A DNA stretch of 64,000 bases from Pipra filicauda (lineage: Eukaryota; Chordata; Aves; Passeriformes; Pipridae). The notes beneath the pieces are model-generated. The model was not told the origin of the DNA. It saw only the letters and a list, made by a program, of their open reading frames with translations, and did no database searches. Position 1 is the first letter of the stretch, and each line of letters opens with the position of its first letter. Below, piece after piece: positions 23,640-38,098 of this stretch. The translations under genes were made by a program, and so were the position numbers. The stretch is taken from assembly GCF_003945595.2 (NCBI RefSeq), contig NW_024104357.1, positions 1,103,782 through 1,167,781 of the forward strand, written 5' to 3'.

Positions 23640-26600
23640 GTGAGTTCCTCAAGAATGTGTTAGAGACCAGATTTGTTTTTTCCATATTTGTGGATGTTGT
23701 TTTTTTCCAAAGTGGATTATGCTAATAACATAACTTTTGGCTTGGCAGACAAGTTTTGTCCTAACGAGAGAGCATTTTCTTACAAGAGTACACAGAATTA
23801 CCAAGCTCCACATGTATGTTACACAAATCAGGAAAATTCATGACCCTGTCAAAGCCAAGAAATAGGCAGAGTCCTGTGAATACAGTAGCATGATCCTTGT
23901 TTTAGAGATGACAAAACACAGGCAAAAAAAGAAGATAAGTGAATTCCCTCACATTGCCCAGAATACAAAGTAGGAAATTAAAAATTTATTCTTTGCCTTT
24001 TATTCTCAGGCGCAACTTTAGTACTTTTATGAAGTAATTGCTGTTTACCTGGGTAGCCTCTAAGTTCTTCCTTTCCAAAGTCCATTTGTGCTGTAGAGAG
24101 TATGTAGGGATTGTAAATATACTCCTAAGTAGCATTCCACAGTTGAACTAATTGCCAGGCCAAGCAAGAGACCACAGTAAAGGGGTGAATAATTTGATCC
24201 AAGATGGATTTGTACTCTACCAACACAGCCTGAAATCTTCTAATGCTTTTGGATTTGATTGTGAGCTGTTCATTGTTGTTTGAGCCTGTTCTTTTCTATT
24301 ACCATATTTTCTCTGGATATCATTTCTGTGTACCTTATCTTTGTATAAAAGGCCACATCTTTACCATATTTCCAGGGAGTAGTCAGTAGAGGCATACAAA
24401 ATTTACTGCTGTAGACCAAAGTAAGACAGATAAAGGTAGTGCATTACAAAGTTCTTGCCCTCAATCATGCAGAAGGCTCTCTATGCTTCTGTGAGCAGTG
24501 GTACCTATGGGGCTGCACTGTAATGGGAGAAGGGTTAACAGCAAACTAGGACATTTTCTGCAGCAAAAGGAGATGGAATCTTCTCTAAGCAATTACCTTT
24601 TATATGATAAACAATGTCAGTGGTCAATAGAGGGAGTTTTCTTACCCTAATCCCCTTCCATTCAGCTTAAAATAAAAATGCTATTCGTTTGACTAGCAGG
24701 TTGGGGTATCATGAAGCCTGGTCATACCTGTTTGCATGTTACATTTATCTACCAGCAGAAGGGTTACTGCAGTAGCCTTTCCTTAAATAAAAAAAGCAAT
24801 ACACTAATAAATGCATGTTACAGCTTTAGTGGTGTAAGGTGCTTTTGTGAGACATGTCTATTGACACGCTGCAGTCTTTTTGGAATACAGAGTGCACTGC
24901 TATTTATTACAGATTCTATTGGCATCATGAAGTTGTAAGTAGCTTCTCCTGTACTTTTAGCTTCTACTGACTCTGAAAATCCAGCTTTAATTACTAATGG
25001 GTAGTATACAAAACAATTTCCTTCTGGTAAAGGATGCACATAGTCTGTCATCATTAGATATCTGCTGGCACTACACGTAGCTTGTGCTTTGATCAGCCCT
25101 TAGGGAAGGGGAGGTTTGATAAAAGAGAAAAGCCAAAAGCCATTATACATACTTAAGGTACTGAAGAATTTAAAGATTACAACAGCATATCCATTTGACC
25201 ATATGAGCTGTGACTTTCAATGGACGTGATGTTCCTCGTGGATGTGGTGAGATGTGACAGAATGGCCACACAGCTGAGTATTCCATAGGTGAGTAGCCCT
25301 CAGCTCAGTTACAGGACACAGAAAAATCAGAGCTTCAAGGCAGCATGCTTATAGCTTTCTCTGTCTATTGTTCTTTCTAGTGGAGTGCAGCTACTGTGAT
25401 CTCTTTCCTGACCATCAGGTTTTTTTGTGTCTTCTTTTTTTACTTCAGAAATACATTTATTTGAATCAGAATTGAACTCAAAAAATAAAAATGGGGCACA
25501 ACATTTGAAATAAAGAAAGTCCTACCTAACATTGTGAAAGGTTATATGCAAAAGTAGTGAAAACTGCAAATGGATCATTTTTATTTTTATTTTAATATTT
25601 TTTCCTTTTGTTTGTTTTTTTATAACTTTCTTTAAAAACAGTGTAATGATAAAGCTAGGGCAGTGCCATGGAAGGCCAGAGGCCTTGCAGTTACAGGAAT
25701 CTGATCAAAGAGAAGAACCTTAGGCTGGCCTTAGCCACAGCCATTCCCAGCTCTTTGCTGAAGTCTGAAGCAACTACAATTTCTTCTATTCCCCACTTCT
25801 GTCTGTGAATATTCAGTGCTTGAATCCTGCTACTTCTGGCTCATAAAATCTTCTCTGTAGAAAGTTTCTTCATTTTCTTGGTTTTCTTTACTATCTAGAA
25901 ATTTTAGCAAGCAAAAATTTTTACTTGATAATATTCAGTGCTCCAGAAGGAGGGTGTCTATTGGTCTAAACTACAAACTTTACAGTGAACCAGATCCTTA
26001 GCTAGAAAAAAGCACAGAGCTCTCCTGAACCAACAAACCTATGCTACAATTTACCTGGTGCAGACTGTGAACTGCAGGAATTCAACATGGAAAATGCCAC
26101 TGTAAGAGTGTGAGAAATGCACATAACTCAGCAAAAGTACCTTCATTCTGTCCCAAGGGCAAGATCCAAGGATTCTATCTGCATTGTAGTATTTTTGGAA
26201 TTTCTTCTGCTTCAACAGCCAACGATTACAAAATCTTACATCTGTATATTATAGTTGGAATAGTCCAATGTACATTTCTATGGAGGCATGAAAAATTATA
26301 CATTCCCTATCAAACTTACAGTGAGGCTATCAAGTGTTTTGTACGGGGAGATCAGATGGCCCCAAGACTTGTTGCTGTGCTTAGTATTTGGCATGGAGTG
26401 TCAGCATCTTCATGCAGTAGTTACTTGATGTCTCTAAAGTGCATATTTGCTGTCATGTTACTGCTCTGTGTATAGTAAAATGCTATATAGGACATAGCAT
26501 AATCTTGTTTGATATTATGATCCTGTAATTTTCTTTAAAAAGATTAATGTTGTAAATACTGTAAATTTATATTAGTAGTCACAGTAAGCTGTTTAAGGTT

Positions 26601-28937
26601 TATGTGGAGCAGCATTATTTATATTTATAGTCAGTGACCCTGATACCTTGTACTTAGAGTTGAGATATTTTTATGTTAATTTGTTTCTTTATTTCCTTGG
26701 CCTTGGCTAAAAGAACCCCAAACACTATTAGACTTGATTTTCAAAAGATCTTCCAAACTACATATATCTACAATCTACTCATAGATTTCGGAGGTATTTT
26801 AACACTTATTGCCATTTCATATTGCCATTTAAGTCATTAGGGGGTGAGTAAGGTACACCTAGAGATACAAAACATTATCTCTGAATTAGCCTCTTTGAAG
26901 TGCATTTCATTGCTGTATCAGTCATTGCAGACAAAGGTTCTGAGCCCAGGAGTACAGATGAAAATGTATACAAACCTTTTAAAAGGTAGAATATTTGAAT
27001 TTAGGTTGCAAAATAGACAGTTGCATGAAATTATCACTCCTGTCATGTCAGCTGAAATATCAGAAATCCTATTTCTAATCCCCTCCATGTAATATGGCAC
27101 GGGGACATAGATACACATCAGCCATAAAGAGAGACAGTACAGCCCTTCCAGCAGACTCCGCAGGCTGCCTACAATTCAGTGCCCCTCCTCCAGCCTCTCC
27201 ACCCACTGTTTGAGCCTCTTGTTGCCCTTCCAACACCTAATGCACTCCTGACACAATGGAGGGGGGGGCAGGAGCAGTGTGCTGAAAAATTAGGCACTAC
27301 AGACAAAAACTTGACAGACTGTCTTGCTCCCAGTGTCACAATATGAACCAGCCTGGTAAAAAGTAATGGCCATTATCCCATCTCACTGAATGACTTAAAT
27401 GACTTACAGACACATGTAGAGAAAGTTCTTTGGACTACTTCCATGGAGTTTTTTTTAAATTTAATTTGCATGATAAGATGTACAAGCCAAGGTTTTTACA
27501 GTTTAAACAGCTTCATTTTTCTCTGACTCCTGTATAAAATATGGATAATTTTACTGGAGTCATTGGAGTAACTTCATTATCAAACGGATGTTGTGAGAGC
27601 ACTTTCACAGTCCTTAGGCAACTTTCCAGTTGTTGCTTCTCTATGCTCATGGTGAGCTCCTATTTACATCTTCCCTAAGGCTGGAGTTTCTAGGCACACT
27701 GGGCACCCACCCAACACTGTGTATCTGGTGTTCTCAGGAGAGATGGTCCTTACAGATCGTGCCAGTGTTGTACAAGACATAACTTGGGTCAACATCCAAG
27801 ATTCTCATGCACCCGAGCAGCTTCTGTGTTGGCAACTATCTGGAAAATGTAGGTATTCTAATAAGTACAGTGTTGTATTTGCACCTTTACAAACACTGCC
27901 TCAGATTCACTTGAATGTTTTGTCTTTGATTTTCCAGGCTGGTACCTATATCCTGGTTTGCTGGCCATGCCTCTCGTTCGTACCTTTGTCAGAAATCCTG
28001 TCTTGGACTTAAGATGCTTTTCTCCCTGAAGTTTCACTAAAATTGGTAAACTCCTGTGAAAAGTTTCAATTCTGAGAAGAACAGTTTTCCTGAGGAATTC
28101 CCAGCAAGTTTTTTACAACAGTTCTGGTAAAAGCAACTGTTCTCTGTCTCCATGTCCAGTTACTCCTGCTAATTTGAAAGCATAGCCATGGGCTTGAGAA
28201 AAGCAGCTCTATGAGCAGAAGCAGCCAGAGTCTAAATGTAAGAGGAGAGGAGAGGGACCAAGAGCTGTGCAAAGCTGCAAAGGTATCACACAGGAATTTG
28301 AGGCACCAAGCCTGGCTATCCCCTGTTGTGTCCTACAGCTTCTGTAATCTGACCTGAACAGTAAATCCTCCAACTACTTACAATTGGGGCCATACATTTA
28401 CACATGTACAAAAGCCAGGAGAAGGTTGCTTATACCTGCTCAACCAGTTGCTGTTAGTGTGTAAAGCTGTTAAAAAGCACACGTGGAGCAGCCACGAGCA
28501 TGATGTGATTCCTGGGCTTTTCATCTGCCATCCACACTAACTGCCATCTGGAGTGCCCATGGACAGTGTGTGTGAACATAAGGTTTTCTCTGGGAGTACC
28601 TTAAGCCGTGCTTATATGAACAGCATGTCTACTCTGAGAGCACATTGAAGTATGACTTGAGAGGCAGCAGAAGGTGCTGTTTGTCTTTTGTTTATTGCTA
28701 ATGCAGATGAGATAATGTAAATAATGGCAGGCCAAAAAAAAAATTCAGATTGTTGCAATTGCAACATACTAGTAACTGCTTTCTTCCCTTTGCACTGGAA
28801 ATGTATTTAGCAATCTATTCCCATTTATTATTTCTGATGGAAGCAAAATCTTAGCACATAATTAGCCAATATTTCATATACCTGAGTCTATGTTCATAGT
28901 TCCAGCAGTATCCTCCATCTTTTCTCTCCTCCTTCTC
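23640..28937. other. Intergenic, no gene seen
   Basis: AT-rich sequence without recognised mobile elements. The longest open frame (26110-26475 plus, 121 codons) has no recognisable domain and no supporting splice signals. Confidence 0.55.
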
Positions 28938-28955
28938 TTTTTTTTTTTTTTTTTT
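28938..28955. repeat. Poly-T run (18 T)
   Basis: T18 on the plus strand. It could be the poly-A tail of a minus-strand retrocopy, since broken minus-strand coding-like sequence lies directly to the right (29041-30240). Confidence 0.9.
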
Positions 28956-29040
28956 AATTTGTGGTTAGGCAGGGTTTACTGTAAAATAATATTTTTGTGA
29001 ACTATTACTTGCATAAGATCAAATAATAATGTATTCTCTT

Positions 29041-30240
29041 TTATAACCTTTGTTCTGATGTGCTAAAATCATATATTTTGGCAGTGTAGCACTCTGTTGA
29101 TGAAGCCTGAAGTACACGAAAATATGACTGGAATTCATCATCAAGTAAAGAGTGTAGTGAATTTTGCACCAAATCATCACAAAGTAATCTTGCTTTTCTC
29201 TCTGGTCTTACTCTAAATGTGATTTGCACTCTTATGGAAAGAGGACTTTGTGATGGTTTTGATGTTACATACAAATGGTCTTGCTTTGTAAAATTTCCAT
29301 TATGCCTGTTTACGTTTAGCAGCAGTGCTATTGATTCAAGCTGTACTGATTGGAAAGTAGAAGTCTTTAACACTAAGCCCCTTCAAAGTTTTTCAAAAAT
29401 TTGTGGCATTTTGCCAGCATTGCTCACAAAACAGCATAGAGCTGCTGGGAGGAAATGTTCCAGCTGCAGGGATAACTGGAGCCAAAAAGTAACATCCAAA
29501 TAGAAATTATCCAGTTCGTGATTTCACTTTGATCACCAGATGTTTGTCATGTGACTTCAGCATTAGAAAATAGGAGAGAGGAGAAAGTGATGGTGTGATG
29601 CTTAGCTTAAATCTGACACAAGAGCTCATAGCTCAGCAATAGGTATAAAGAAACAGTTATTGGCTTTTCCCATTTTCGTTGTGATATTCCTTGTTTTACC
29701 ATGATATGGATTAGAGAAAACTATGTCCTCATGCAAAGTTTTGGGTTGATTTCTCAGTTCTTTAAACTCTGAAAGACTATGGCAGCAGAGCAAGATATAC
29801 TCCAGATTACTAGTATAGTTATTCTGCTTTGGTTGGTAATTTGTCTCTATCAAGAGTCTGACTGTTGTGTACTGACGACAGCAAAACATAAAGACCACTA
29901 TTCTTGGCTCCCAGGGATTGCAGATTTAAATTTGTATCTTTTTCCCAGTTTCAGCATTGGCATTCCTTTTGATTTAACTTCCTCCAATACAGTGTACTTG
30001 AAGGAGCTTTTTTCAGCTTCTCCTGGTTAAGAATTAGTTGAGCCATTTCAAAATGCATAGAATTGAAAGGACATGTTAGAGTTTTCAAGTCATAACCTTT
30101 TATCATCTCTGTCAACCATCTCATATAATGCAAAGCTCCATCTAAAATCTCCTTATGATTTTTGCTCTTATTAACCTCATAGGATGGCTGATGCAAACTT
30201 TTGGTGCTCTAGGGATTAAAAAGTCTCTTGAAATGTCCAT
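29041..30240 (-). pseudogene. Broken coding-like stretch, possible processed pseudogene (family unknown)
   Basis: Three successive minus-strand open segments with protein-like composition: about 30210-29951 (includes HKEILDGALHYMRWLTEMIK and MAQLILNQEKLKKAPSSTLY, then a TGA and continued reading), 29898-29626 (ELRNQPKTLHEDIVFSNPY) and 29373-29041 (RVRPERKARLLCDDLVQNSL and DDEFQSYFRVLQASSTECY). They are joined only by frameshifts and stops, and I see no clear splice sites between them. A T18 run on the plus strand lies 85 bp beyond the last stop, as a tail would. I cannot name the parent gene. Alternatives are unrelated chance frames or exons of an unknown gene. Confidence 0.3.
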
Positions 30241-33200
30241 CCTAAACTTATCCAGGATCTATTTATAGATACTTATTCTCATAATTGAAAACTTATATGA
30301 TGCATGCCATAGATTTTCTAAGTGCATTATGACAAATGACTTAATCTTTATGTTTGACTTATCCCAAAGCAGCAAGTCCTCCCCCTACATCCTCTCCCAC
30401 CTGGCCACACGTTTGTGTCCCTTGCTGCTTCAGGTATTGGTCAGCTCCTTTACTGATCTATGTCAGTACCTTTGTGTAACAGAAATGTGCTTAGTTTTCA
30501 AGGGATATTTTTGTGCTGGAATAGTGAACTAGGCCAGCTCAGCAAGTGGTGTAGGAAGCACATAGAGAGGACAGAAGCAGGGCCTGGCAGTTCTTTTTCT
30601 GGTTTAAGTTGCTTTGGAATTATACCCTCAATTCTAGATTGATAAAGATATGATAATTCTTTCTTTTCCATCATTTTGACCATATTATCTGTTTAGATTT
30701 TAAGTTCTGCAGATCAAAGACTGTGTCTTTTAGTGACTTGCACAGTGACAACAGTGGATCCCCACATTTAGGTATCAAGACAGTACAGATACAAGATCAC
30801 CATAAAGTCTTTTATGCTGACCTTCTATCACCCTCTTTGTGTTGTGCTGCAAATGTATCCAGCTTTACTGAAAACAGATTATATTCTCTACTGTTTACTT
30901 TCAGCTTATTATTTATCATTATATATGATATAATGTGAATTTTTGATTATGTGGACTTCATTTTTCAGTAATGCAACATCATAAGTTTCACTAATATAAA
31001 TCCCCACTTTTCTTTGTAACGTGAAGTTTTTTTACTTGTGAACTTCTTTGACCTATTTAGCAGTCCTAACAGCAAATAGTATTGATCCTTTTTCTCTATT
31101 AACCTCTGGAGTGTGTGATATAGGCTTATAACATAGATTTTAATGTATGATAAAATAATACCACCTATTAGCTTGGAATCTGGACAGAAAAAATATGTAC
31201 TTTATAATAGGTGCTTTTAGGTGAAACAAAATATTCTTAACATTTTTAACAATTCCTGAACGTACTGTCTCCACCCTTCACTGTAGTATTTTGCATGTCT
31301 GGTATTTCTGGGTCTCTTTCTCATAGCACTGTTGAGAAAATTTCATGCTTTCACATTTTTCAGCTGTAATACTATTTACTTTGAAGAGAACTGAATATCC
31401 TCTAGTATTCTGCCAGGTCCCTCTCTAGACTTCCACACTGAGGTAGTTTTATTTGATCCTTTTATGTGAAAGATTAAATTTCCTAGTGTTGTATGGTGAG
31501 ATGCCAGTGCTTATTTTCATGGAATAATCTCATGGAATATTCTGTGTTCCAAATTATTTTCACTCAAATTCAAAATGCCAGTAGCCTTTGTTTCGGTAAC
31601 AGAACATCTGATTTGCTCTTGTAGTTCCAGTTCTCCATCTTCCATTATGGAGCCAAACCCTTTATTCTTTCTTACAAAAATTATAAATAATTAAGAATAC
31701 TAATATTTCAAAGATAAATAGATAAACTTATATTGAGTTGATTAATGGGAAGGAATTGACTGAGGAATTGTGAATATTCGTTGGTTTTCAGGTGTATGAG
31801 TTTGAACTGCACTTAAGACATTTATTCCAAAACTTTATGCAATTCAGTAATTCCTGACTTTCTGAAATGTTCATTTAACTTTCCATATAAGTGCTATAGG
31901 TGTTTCAGAGCCTGATCACACTTTCTGTGTTGAGACAAATATTTCCTGTCTCCAGTGAGGAATTTTACATTGAAAGAGGTTTCCCCTGTGATGGGAGTTT
32001 TGACTGAAGAGAGGAAGCTGGATCAGTCCTACATGTTGTAGAGACTTAAAATCAGAAATTAATATGCAGTAGAACTATGACAGTGGCTTTAATTCTACTC
32101 ACATTAATTTTCACTGTTATTATTAATTAAACCCTGAAAATCAGGGATTTAATGGAAACTCTGACAGACCTTTAATTATAGCATTTCAACAGTCTTAGAG
32201 TATTGGATGTCCTCTACTAGTGCACAGGACATTCTGTACTTGAGAGGGTATAGAAAGAAGTCATAGTTTGTAGTGTGCTTTATGTTCAGAACATTTTTTA
32301 ATTCATTATAGGCTTTTACTCAGTGTTGTCTGCTGCATCTGGGTAAGTTATATGAAATGAATACTTTAATTGTTGTGTTCAGGAACAGTTTGGAAACAGA
32401 TTTTTAATTTTTTTTTTTAGTGGAATTGCTCATTATTGTTCAAAATCATCTGTCATTGTTTTAGGAGAATGTATTTCAATCTATGGATTTCTCAGGAGCT
32501 ATTTATGTAGCAGAGTGCATTGTGCTCACAGATATGTCTACAATTTATATTATTTAGATTGCAAATTTCTGACAGGAAGGATGACCTCTTTTATTCTCTG
32601 TCTCTCTTAACATCTACCATAGTGGGGTTCTGACCAGAATTCCTATGTGAACCTGCAATATGAGCCATAGATTACAGTAATTCATCTCAAGTGATTTTGC
32701 ATCACTGTGTTTAAAGTCCTTGCATTATGTGTGTTCCTTTAAAGCCTCAAGATGAAATGCTTAGGCCTTGACTGTGCAGGATAGGAGAGATATCAGAGTG
32801 CATGGTGTGATTTACAGATACTGATTGTCAGGAGGGAGAGGAAACCATGGGGAATAGTCAGATATTGTGGGCAGCAATAGTATTCTATAGTGTTTAGTAC
32901 ACTGCAGTTCAATTCATTCGAGCATACAACCATATAATATGCATCTTTGTGTGTGAAATTCAGTATTAAATCCTACCTGCTAATTTTTACCATTTTATCA
33001 CAAATTTTGCAACATATACTTTCCATTAAAGAACATTCCTGGATTCACACGGATCTATGATAACTGAAATTGTCATGGAAGTGTGGGGGAAGATGGATGT
33101 AAAGTTTTAACCCTGGAGAGTAGAAGGTACAGCCTAAAAGTCTCAAAACGGGAGACAAATTTAAAGTATTTGTAGCTATTAACAATATTTTTAGGTAAAA

Positions 33201-36200
33201 TGCGGGAGAAGCTGAGTAATGAGTTTTTAAATATTTTTGATATTGGTAAAACCTGATGTTTAATAATTAGCCACCTGTCCTCTTGATTAGATAACAGAAG
33301 AAATGAGAGAAAAAGGTGTATATTCCAAAATTAATAGGGAAAGAATTTGAGGATGTTCCATATGAGAAAGGATTCCAACTTTTATGTGACTCATTCTGAG
33401 ATTTCTAAATTTGTGCAGTATACAATTATGTTTGGATCTATAAGTTTGTTTATATATGAACCAATTCTAGAAACATTTTAGGCATTTTCACGGATGGAGA
33501 TTTGGAATACCTCATTGTGAAACCATCTGCTCTTCACTGCCAGTCACATGCTCTCTCTGCTGCTAGTATTCCACTTTGGCATTTATTGTCTCCTAAATCA
33601 CTTAAGGAACCTCAACTATCAGAAAACTAACCTTGCCAAAAAAGTGGATGGTTTTCTCCTGGATTGTTCCTGTGAGCTGAAGTGTAGAGGTAGAGGAAGA
33701 GCAGGACAGCCCCCCTTGGTGGCAGATAGCCCTTAAATTTACAGGGCTGTCCTGTGAAACAACAGCCTGAGGGCTGGCCAGCATTGTGTGCCTCTAGTCC
33801 TTTGTGGGAATACAATGTGAAATAAAATAATACCTGTGGCAGATAACAAATAAATATACATTTAACTTAATTTAGGGAAAAATGCCTCTGATATAATTAC
33901 TTCAAGTCATTAGGAAAGCTGCTTTAGTGTAAGAACTATAGAGGAGTCTTCTTAGCAATGCTGGGTTTAGCAGAGTGCTGGGGTGTCAGCCATGGACAAA
34001 ATTGTTGTCAGCATTAGGGAACTGCCTGCTGTGTGGACGGGCTTAATGCACTGTGATACGGTGTGGATGCAAATGTAATGGGCTTGGAAATACAGAAATT
34101 GAGCCTGAAACCTGTAGGGCATGTCCTTGGCCCAAACTAACCCACACCACTTCTTATCAGTCAGTCTACCGAAGTGGAAGCTATTAAACCAGCAGCTGAT
34201 TGGAATTGGGACCCAGTTATTTAAAAGGGAGCTTTGGCTGGGCAGGTGACCACAGCGGTTTTTTGATTTTTTTTTTGTATTTGTATTTTTTTGAAGGAGC
34301 AGAGTAGCTATTCCTTTAAATTCACGTGAAATACAAACCCCAAGTGTTAAAATGGCATTTAGAAAAAGCGTAACCACACAGAGACAATATTAAAAGAATG
34401 CAATTTGAGAAGGTGTCCTTCCTCACACAGTAATGGGATTGCCACTGTTGCTCAGCACATCACAAGGAAGTTTTATCTTAAAAGAGCAAAATAATATCAT
34501 TAACAGAAAATTAAACTTAAAGTCACCATGAACTATGGACTTAAAAGACCCTCAAGAAATGAAAACCAATTGTCTGTTGGAAAACCAGGAGGTCAAGTAG
34601 TCATTGACCAACCAAAAGCTGCACCGATTGCTGAAACGTACAGTACTTTCAAATCCAATTAACTGTTTCAAGCAGACAGTCCTCATTTTCTCTTTCATCA
34701 GGAAGGGAAATGTGCAATCATATATTCCAATGAAAGTTAAGTTGTTTTGATCTGATAATTGTCAGATGTATTTATCTTAATTTGTAAGTTTCTAATGCTA
34801 AAGCTCCAAGCTGTTCAGATATAACAGAAGTACTGGGAAATGAGGTACAAAACGCTGGAATTCAAATTAACCAATAAATATATTTTAATATATATCAGCA
34901 GGACTCTAGAGGATTCCATTAATGTTGAAAAATAGAAAGGATTTAGGTTAATTTGGTAAGAAGGCAGGTCAGAACGTTTACAACAGTGGCATAGAATTGT
35001 ATAGAGATGCAAAATTTTTCAAGAGAGCAGAATTTTTTCAAAAACGCTGACTCTAGCTGTCACAGCCCTGCCTTGGTTAAATCCAGTGGAGAGATATGAG
35101 GACTTTCTAATTTGCTTTCCCTCTATTTTAATAATAGCTGTGCATAAGTAATTTATGAAAGGCCAACCAGGCAGTGGGCAACAGAAAATTAAACTCATTT
35201 TATCTGAAAGCAGGTGGATTTCTATATATCATTAGCATGCATAGAATTCTCACAATGTTATTTCTCATACTGATGGAATGTAACCAAATAATATATGAGT
35301 TTTTTGCTTATGCACGAGTGAAATTTTTAGATAAAAGTACCAGCCCCAATGGCAATTTTCTGCAAAACGAAAACTAATTCTGCGAAGCTTCTTATTACTG
35401 GGAAGACTCATTTGGCTTGCATTAGAGACTGACATAAGTGACTTTAGGATTTTACTAACAGATTAGATGAGATGTGCTATATGCAGTAATATCATTAGAG
35501 AATGTAGCAGTAAAAGCAGAAGAGTTTGTGGCACTTAAGGACATGGGCACAAGTAAATTGTTTTCATTTATGACAAGCTTTTAAACGATTTTTTTTTTCT
35601 CCTGATGAGAATGTGGTTTAGTTTTAGGTTTCTCCCACCCATCCCCAAGACTGAAAAAAATGCTTCTTGCCTGAATTATTCCTCATATTATTTCACCCCC
35701 TGATACTAAATCTATTGTATATGCCTGCCTTATCACCTGCATCACCTTGAGAGGGGCTAGATTTTTATGAAGAAAACAATACTAAACCTAAATAAATGTA
35801 GTGGCAGTGTTATCTAAATAAGGAGAGAGAGGCAAACCACATATTCTCTACTTGCCGTATTTTCACTATTCATTAACAGAAATATATTTGGAACCTATCC
35901 ACAAATTGTTCAAAGTATTTAAAACCAGCAACAAATATGCTGCAATCATCTGAATTAACCAAATACAGCTTTCCTTTTCTTACCTCATGAAAGTCTGTTA
36001 AGAGTTTTTTCTTGTAATTATGATACCCAAAGGTACCTCTTACATAAGACTTTTTTCACTCTTACATCTCATTTAACAATAAATGGCACTTGCCAAGTGG
36101 TATTTTTCTCTCAGGCAAGAAAGAGTAAAAGACTGTGCTAAATCCATGTCTCATATAATATTATATTATGTTTTATAATGAGGATGAAGGAACAGGTAAT

Positions 36201-37756
36201 TGGTCTCAAAGTGAAACTTACAATTTTATTTTCTTTCTTTAATTCAATAGTAACAGCTACCAGGAGTTAGCAGTAACTACTCCTGTAATGGGTTGTATTG
36301 GTTTGTACTGCCAACTTGGAGTTCACAATGTATTTTGTTCACATTTGAATTTCAAAAGAGAGGGAAGATATGACTGTGTTGTTGGAACCAATAACACTGA
36401 CCCAAGTCATATGACAGAGATAGTCCTTTGTAACCCTGACCCATGTGAGGGGACTGTGTCCAGCTCTTCTTCAGCTGCTTATTCAGTTTCTTATATCAGC
36501 ACTCATGTATGTCACACTTACATGACTTTTTTATATTACATGACTTTTTTATTGGTTTACTCTGATAGCAAAGTTTATATTGTCCTCCACAGTCAGTACT
36601 TTTACAGAGCTATCTTGACTACTAAAGGCCCTAAGAAATAGCAAAATAAAATCCTCAGGCAAACTGCATGGGTGTAAATGTAGAATGACTGTGTTTACCT
36701 CAGTGCAGCTAATCTGGGTATAAAGTGTTCTGCTAAAAAAGCTGAGTTTGACCCAATGTAACCAATACTGAAAACAGGCAATATTGAAGAGAACTGTAAG
36801 TCTTCTTCCCAGGGGAAAATGCTGGTCTCGGCCATACTGACGCAAAATAATTCTGCTGAAATCAATAGATTTCCTTCAGACATCGCTCAGCACAAACAGG
36901 GACAGATTTTGGCTCTGCTGTGACATGGACTCAGCGAGAGTATTAAATCATAAAGATGACAATCTAATGGTGACATTCAAATGGACAGATTGCAAGGCTC
37001 TTTACACACTCTGGTTCATAAAGTCTCTCCCTGTTGCACTTGCCACTGTTAGCAAATGAGTACAGGAGAGAAAATAATTAGCTGAAGAAATATAAAAAAA
37101 TCTGAAACTTCTGTACTGAGGTGCACAGACATTTTGGCAACAGTTGCTGAGATCTGGCTCCTGCTATCATGGGAGAGCTGAAATACAAGAACAGGTGTAT
37201 GTCCTCATTCCAGATCAGTCCTCCTCCATTCTGTGCTGCTTTGTACCTATCTCAGCTCTGCAAATGAGCTGAGCAGTGCTAATTTTATATGGTGCTAATA
37301 CCTAGCATAGAAACATAGGACAAGACTATCTGAAGCATCTTAAACCACTAAATCTGTTTCTTGCACAAAGCTCAAGATGTGTTACATAATTCTGATAATA
37401 AATATCTGAAATTATATCTTAGAGCAAGTTAGGTTCTCTGCTCCCACATTCTCTGCTGGAAAGCTGTTCCAAGACCTCCTTCCATGAAAAATTCTCATGA
37501 CAAACCAAATATAACAGCAAGTTTGTTCCAGTGCTGTCTTCTATACGTTAATTAGCTGATCTTCCTTTGTTATCTTTGTTCAAAGTCTGGCATTATTTAT
37601 AGAAGAACACTACACTAGACCTGGAGCTCTGCTCTGCTACTTCCTGAGTCTTCTGGCATTATCCAATTGAACGTTCAAAAAAGTAACTCTTAGAAAAGCC
37701 AGTTCAGCTCCATCAGTGCTGGGAAATGCTTTTTCCTATGCAATATTCCCATTTTA
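30241..37756. other. Intergenic, no gene seen
   Basis: AT-rich non-coding DNA. It holds a perfect 11-bp inverted repeat (CAGGACAGCCC at 33702-33712, GGGCTGTCCTG at 33744-33754) and a 19-bp-period duplication at 36518-36553. A 136-codon minus-strand frame at 33967-34377 has no recognisable domain. No RNA gene or mobile element was recognised. Confidence 0.5.
36518..36553. repeat. Short tandem duplication, 19-bp period
   Basis: TTACATGACTTTTTTAT occurs at 36518-36534 and again at 36537-36553. Confidence 0.85.
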
Positions 37757-38098
37757 TAAAATCCTTCAAATACCGAAAGGGGACCTACAAGAGAACTGGA
37801 GAGGGACTTTTGATAAGGGCATGGAATGATAGGTCAAGGGGAAATGGCTTTAAACTGACAGAGGGCAGGTTTAGATTGGATATTAGGAAGAAATTCTTCC
37901 CTGTGAGGTCGATGAGGCCCTGGCACAGGTTGCCCAGGGAAGTTGTGGCTGCCCCATCCCTGAAATGTTCAAGGCAAGAACGGATGGGGCTGTGAGCAGC
38001 CTGGTCTAGTGGAAGGTGACCCTGCCCGTGGAAGGGGGCTGGAACAAGGTGATCTTTAAGGTCTCTTCCAACTCAAACCATTCTGTCCTTCTATGATT
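37757..38098 (+). mobile_element. CR1 LINE 3' fragment (forward)
   Basis: Reads in CR1 sense: ATCCTTCAAATACCGAAAGG, GGCTTTAAACTGACAGAGGG, TTAGGAAGAAATTCTTCCCT, GTTGCCCAGGGAAGTTGTGG, TGGTCTAGTGGAAGGTGACC, ending GATCTTTAAGGTCTCTTCCA and TTCTATGATT. Only the 3' terminal 340 bp or so is present. The short frame at 37726-37995 is part of this element, not a host gene. It has the opposite orientation to the copy at 19321-19620. Confidence 0.96.

Noticed and set aside
26110..26475. 121-codon plus-strand frame
   Set aside because: No recognisable family, no flanking splice sites or CpG promoter.
33967..34377. 136-codon minus-strand frame as a gene
   Set aside because: No recognisable motif, no splice or promoter context; probably chance.
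37726..37995. 89-codon plus-strand frame as a host gene
   Set aside because: It is almost entirely CR1 3' sequence.
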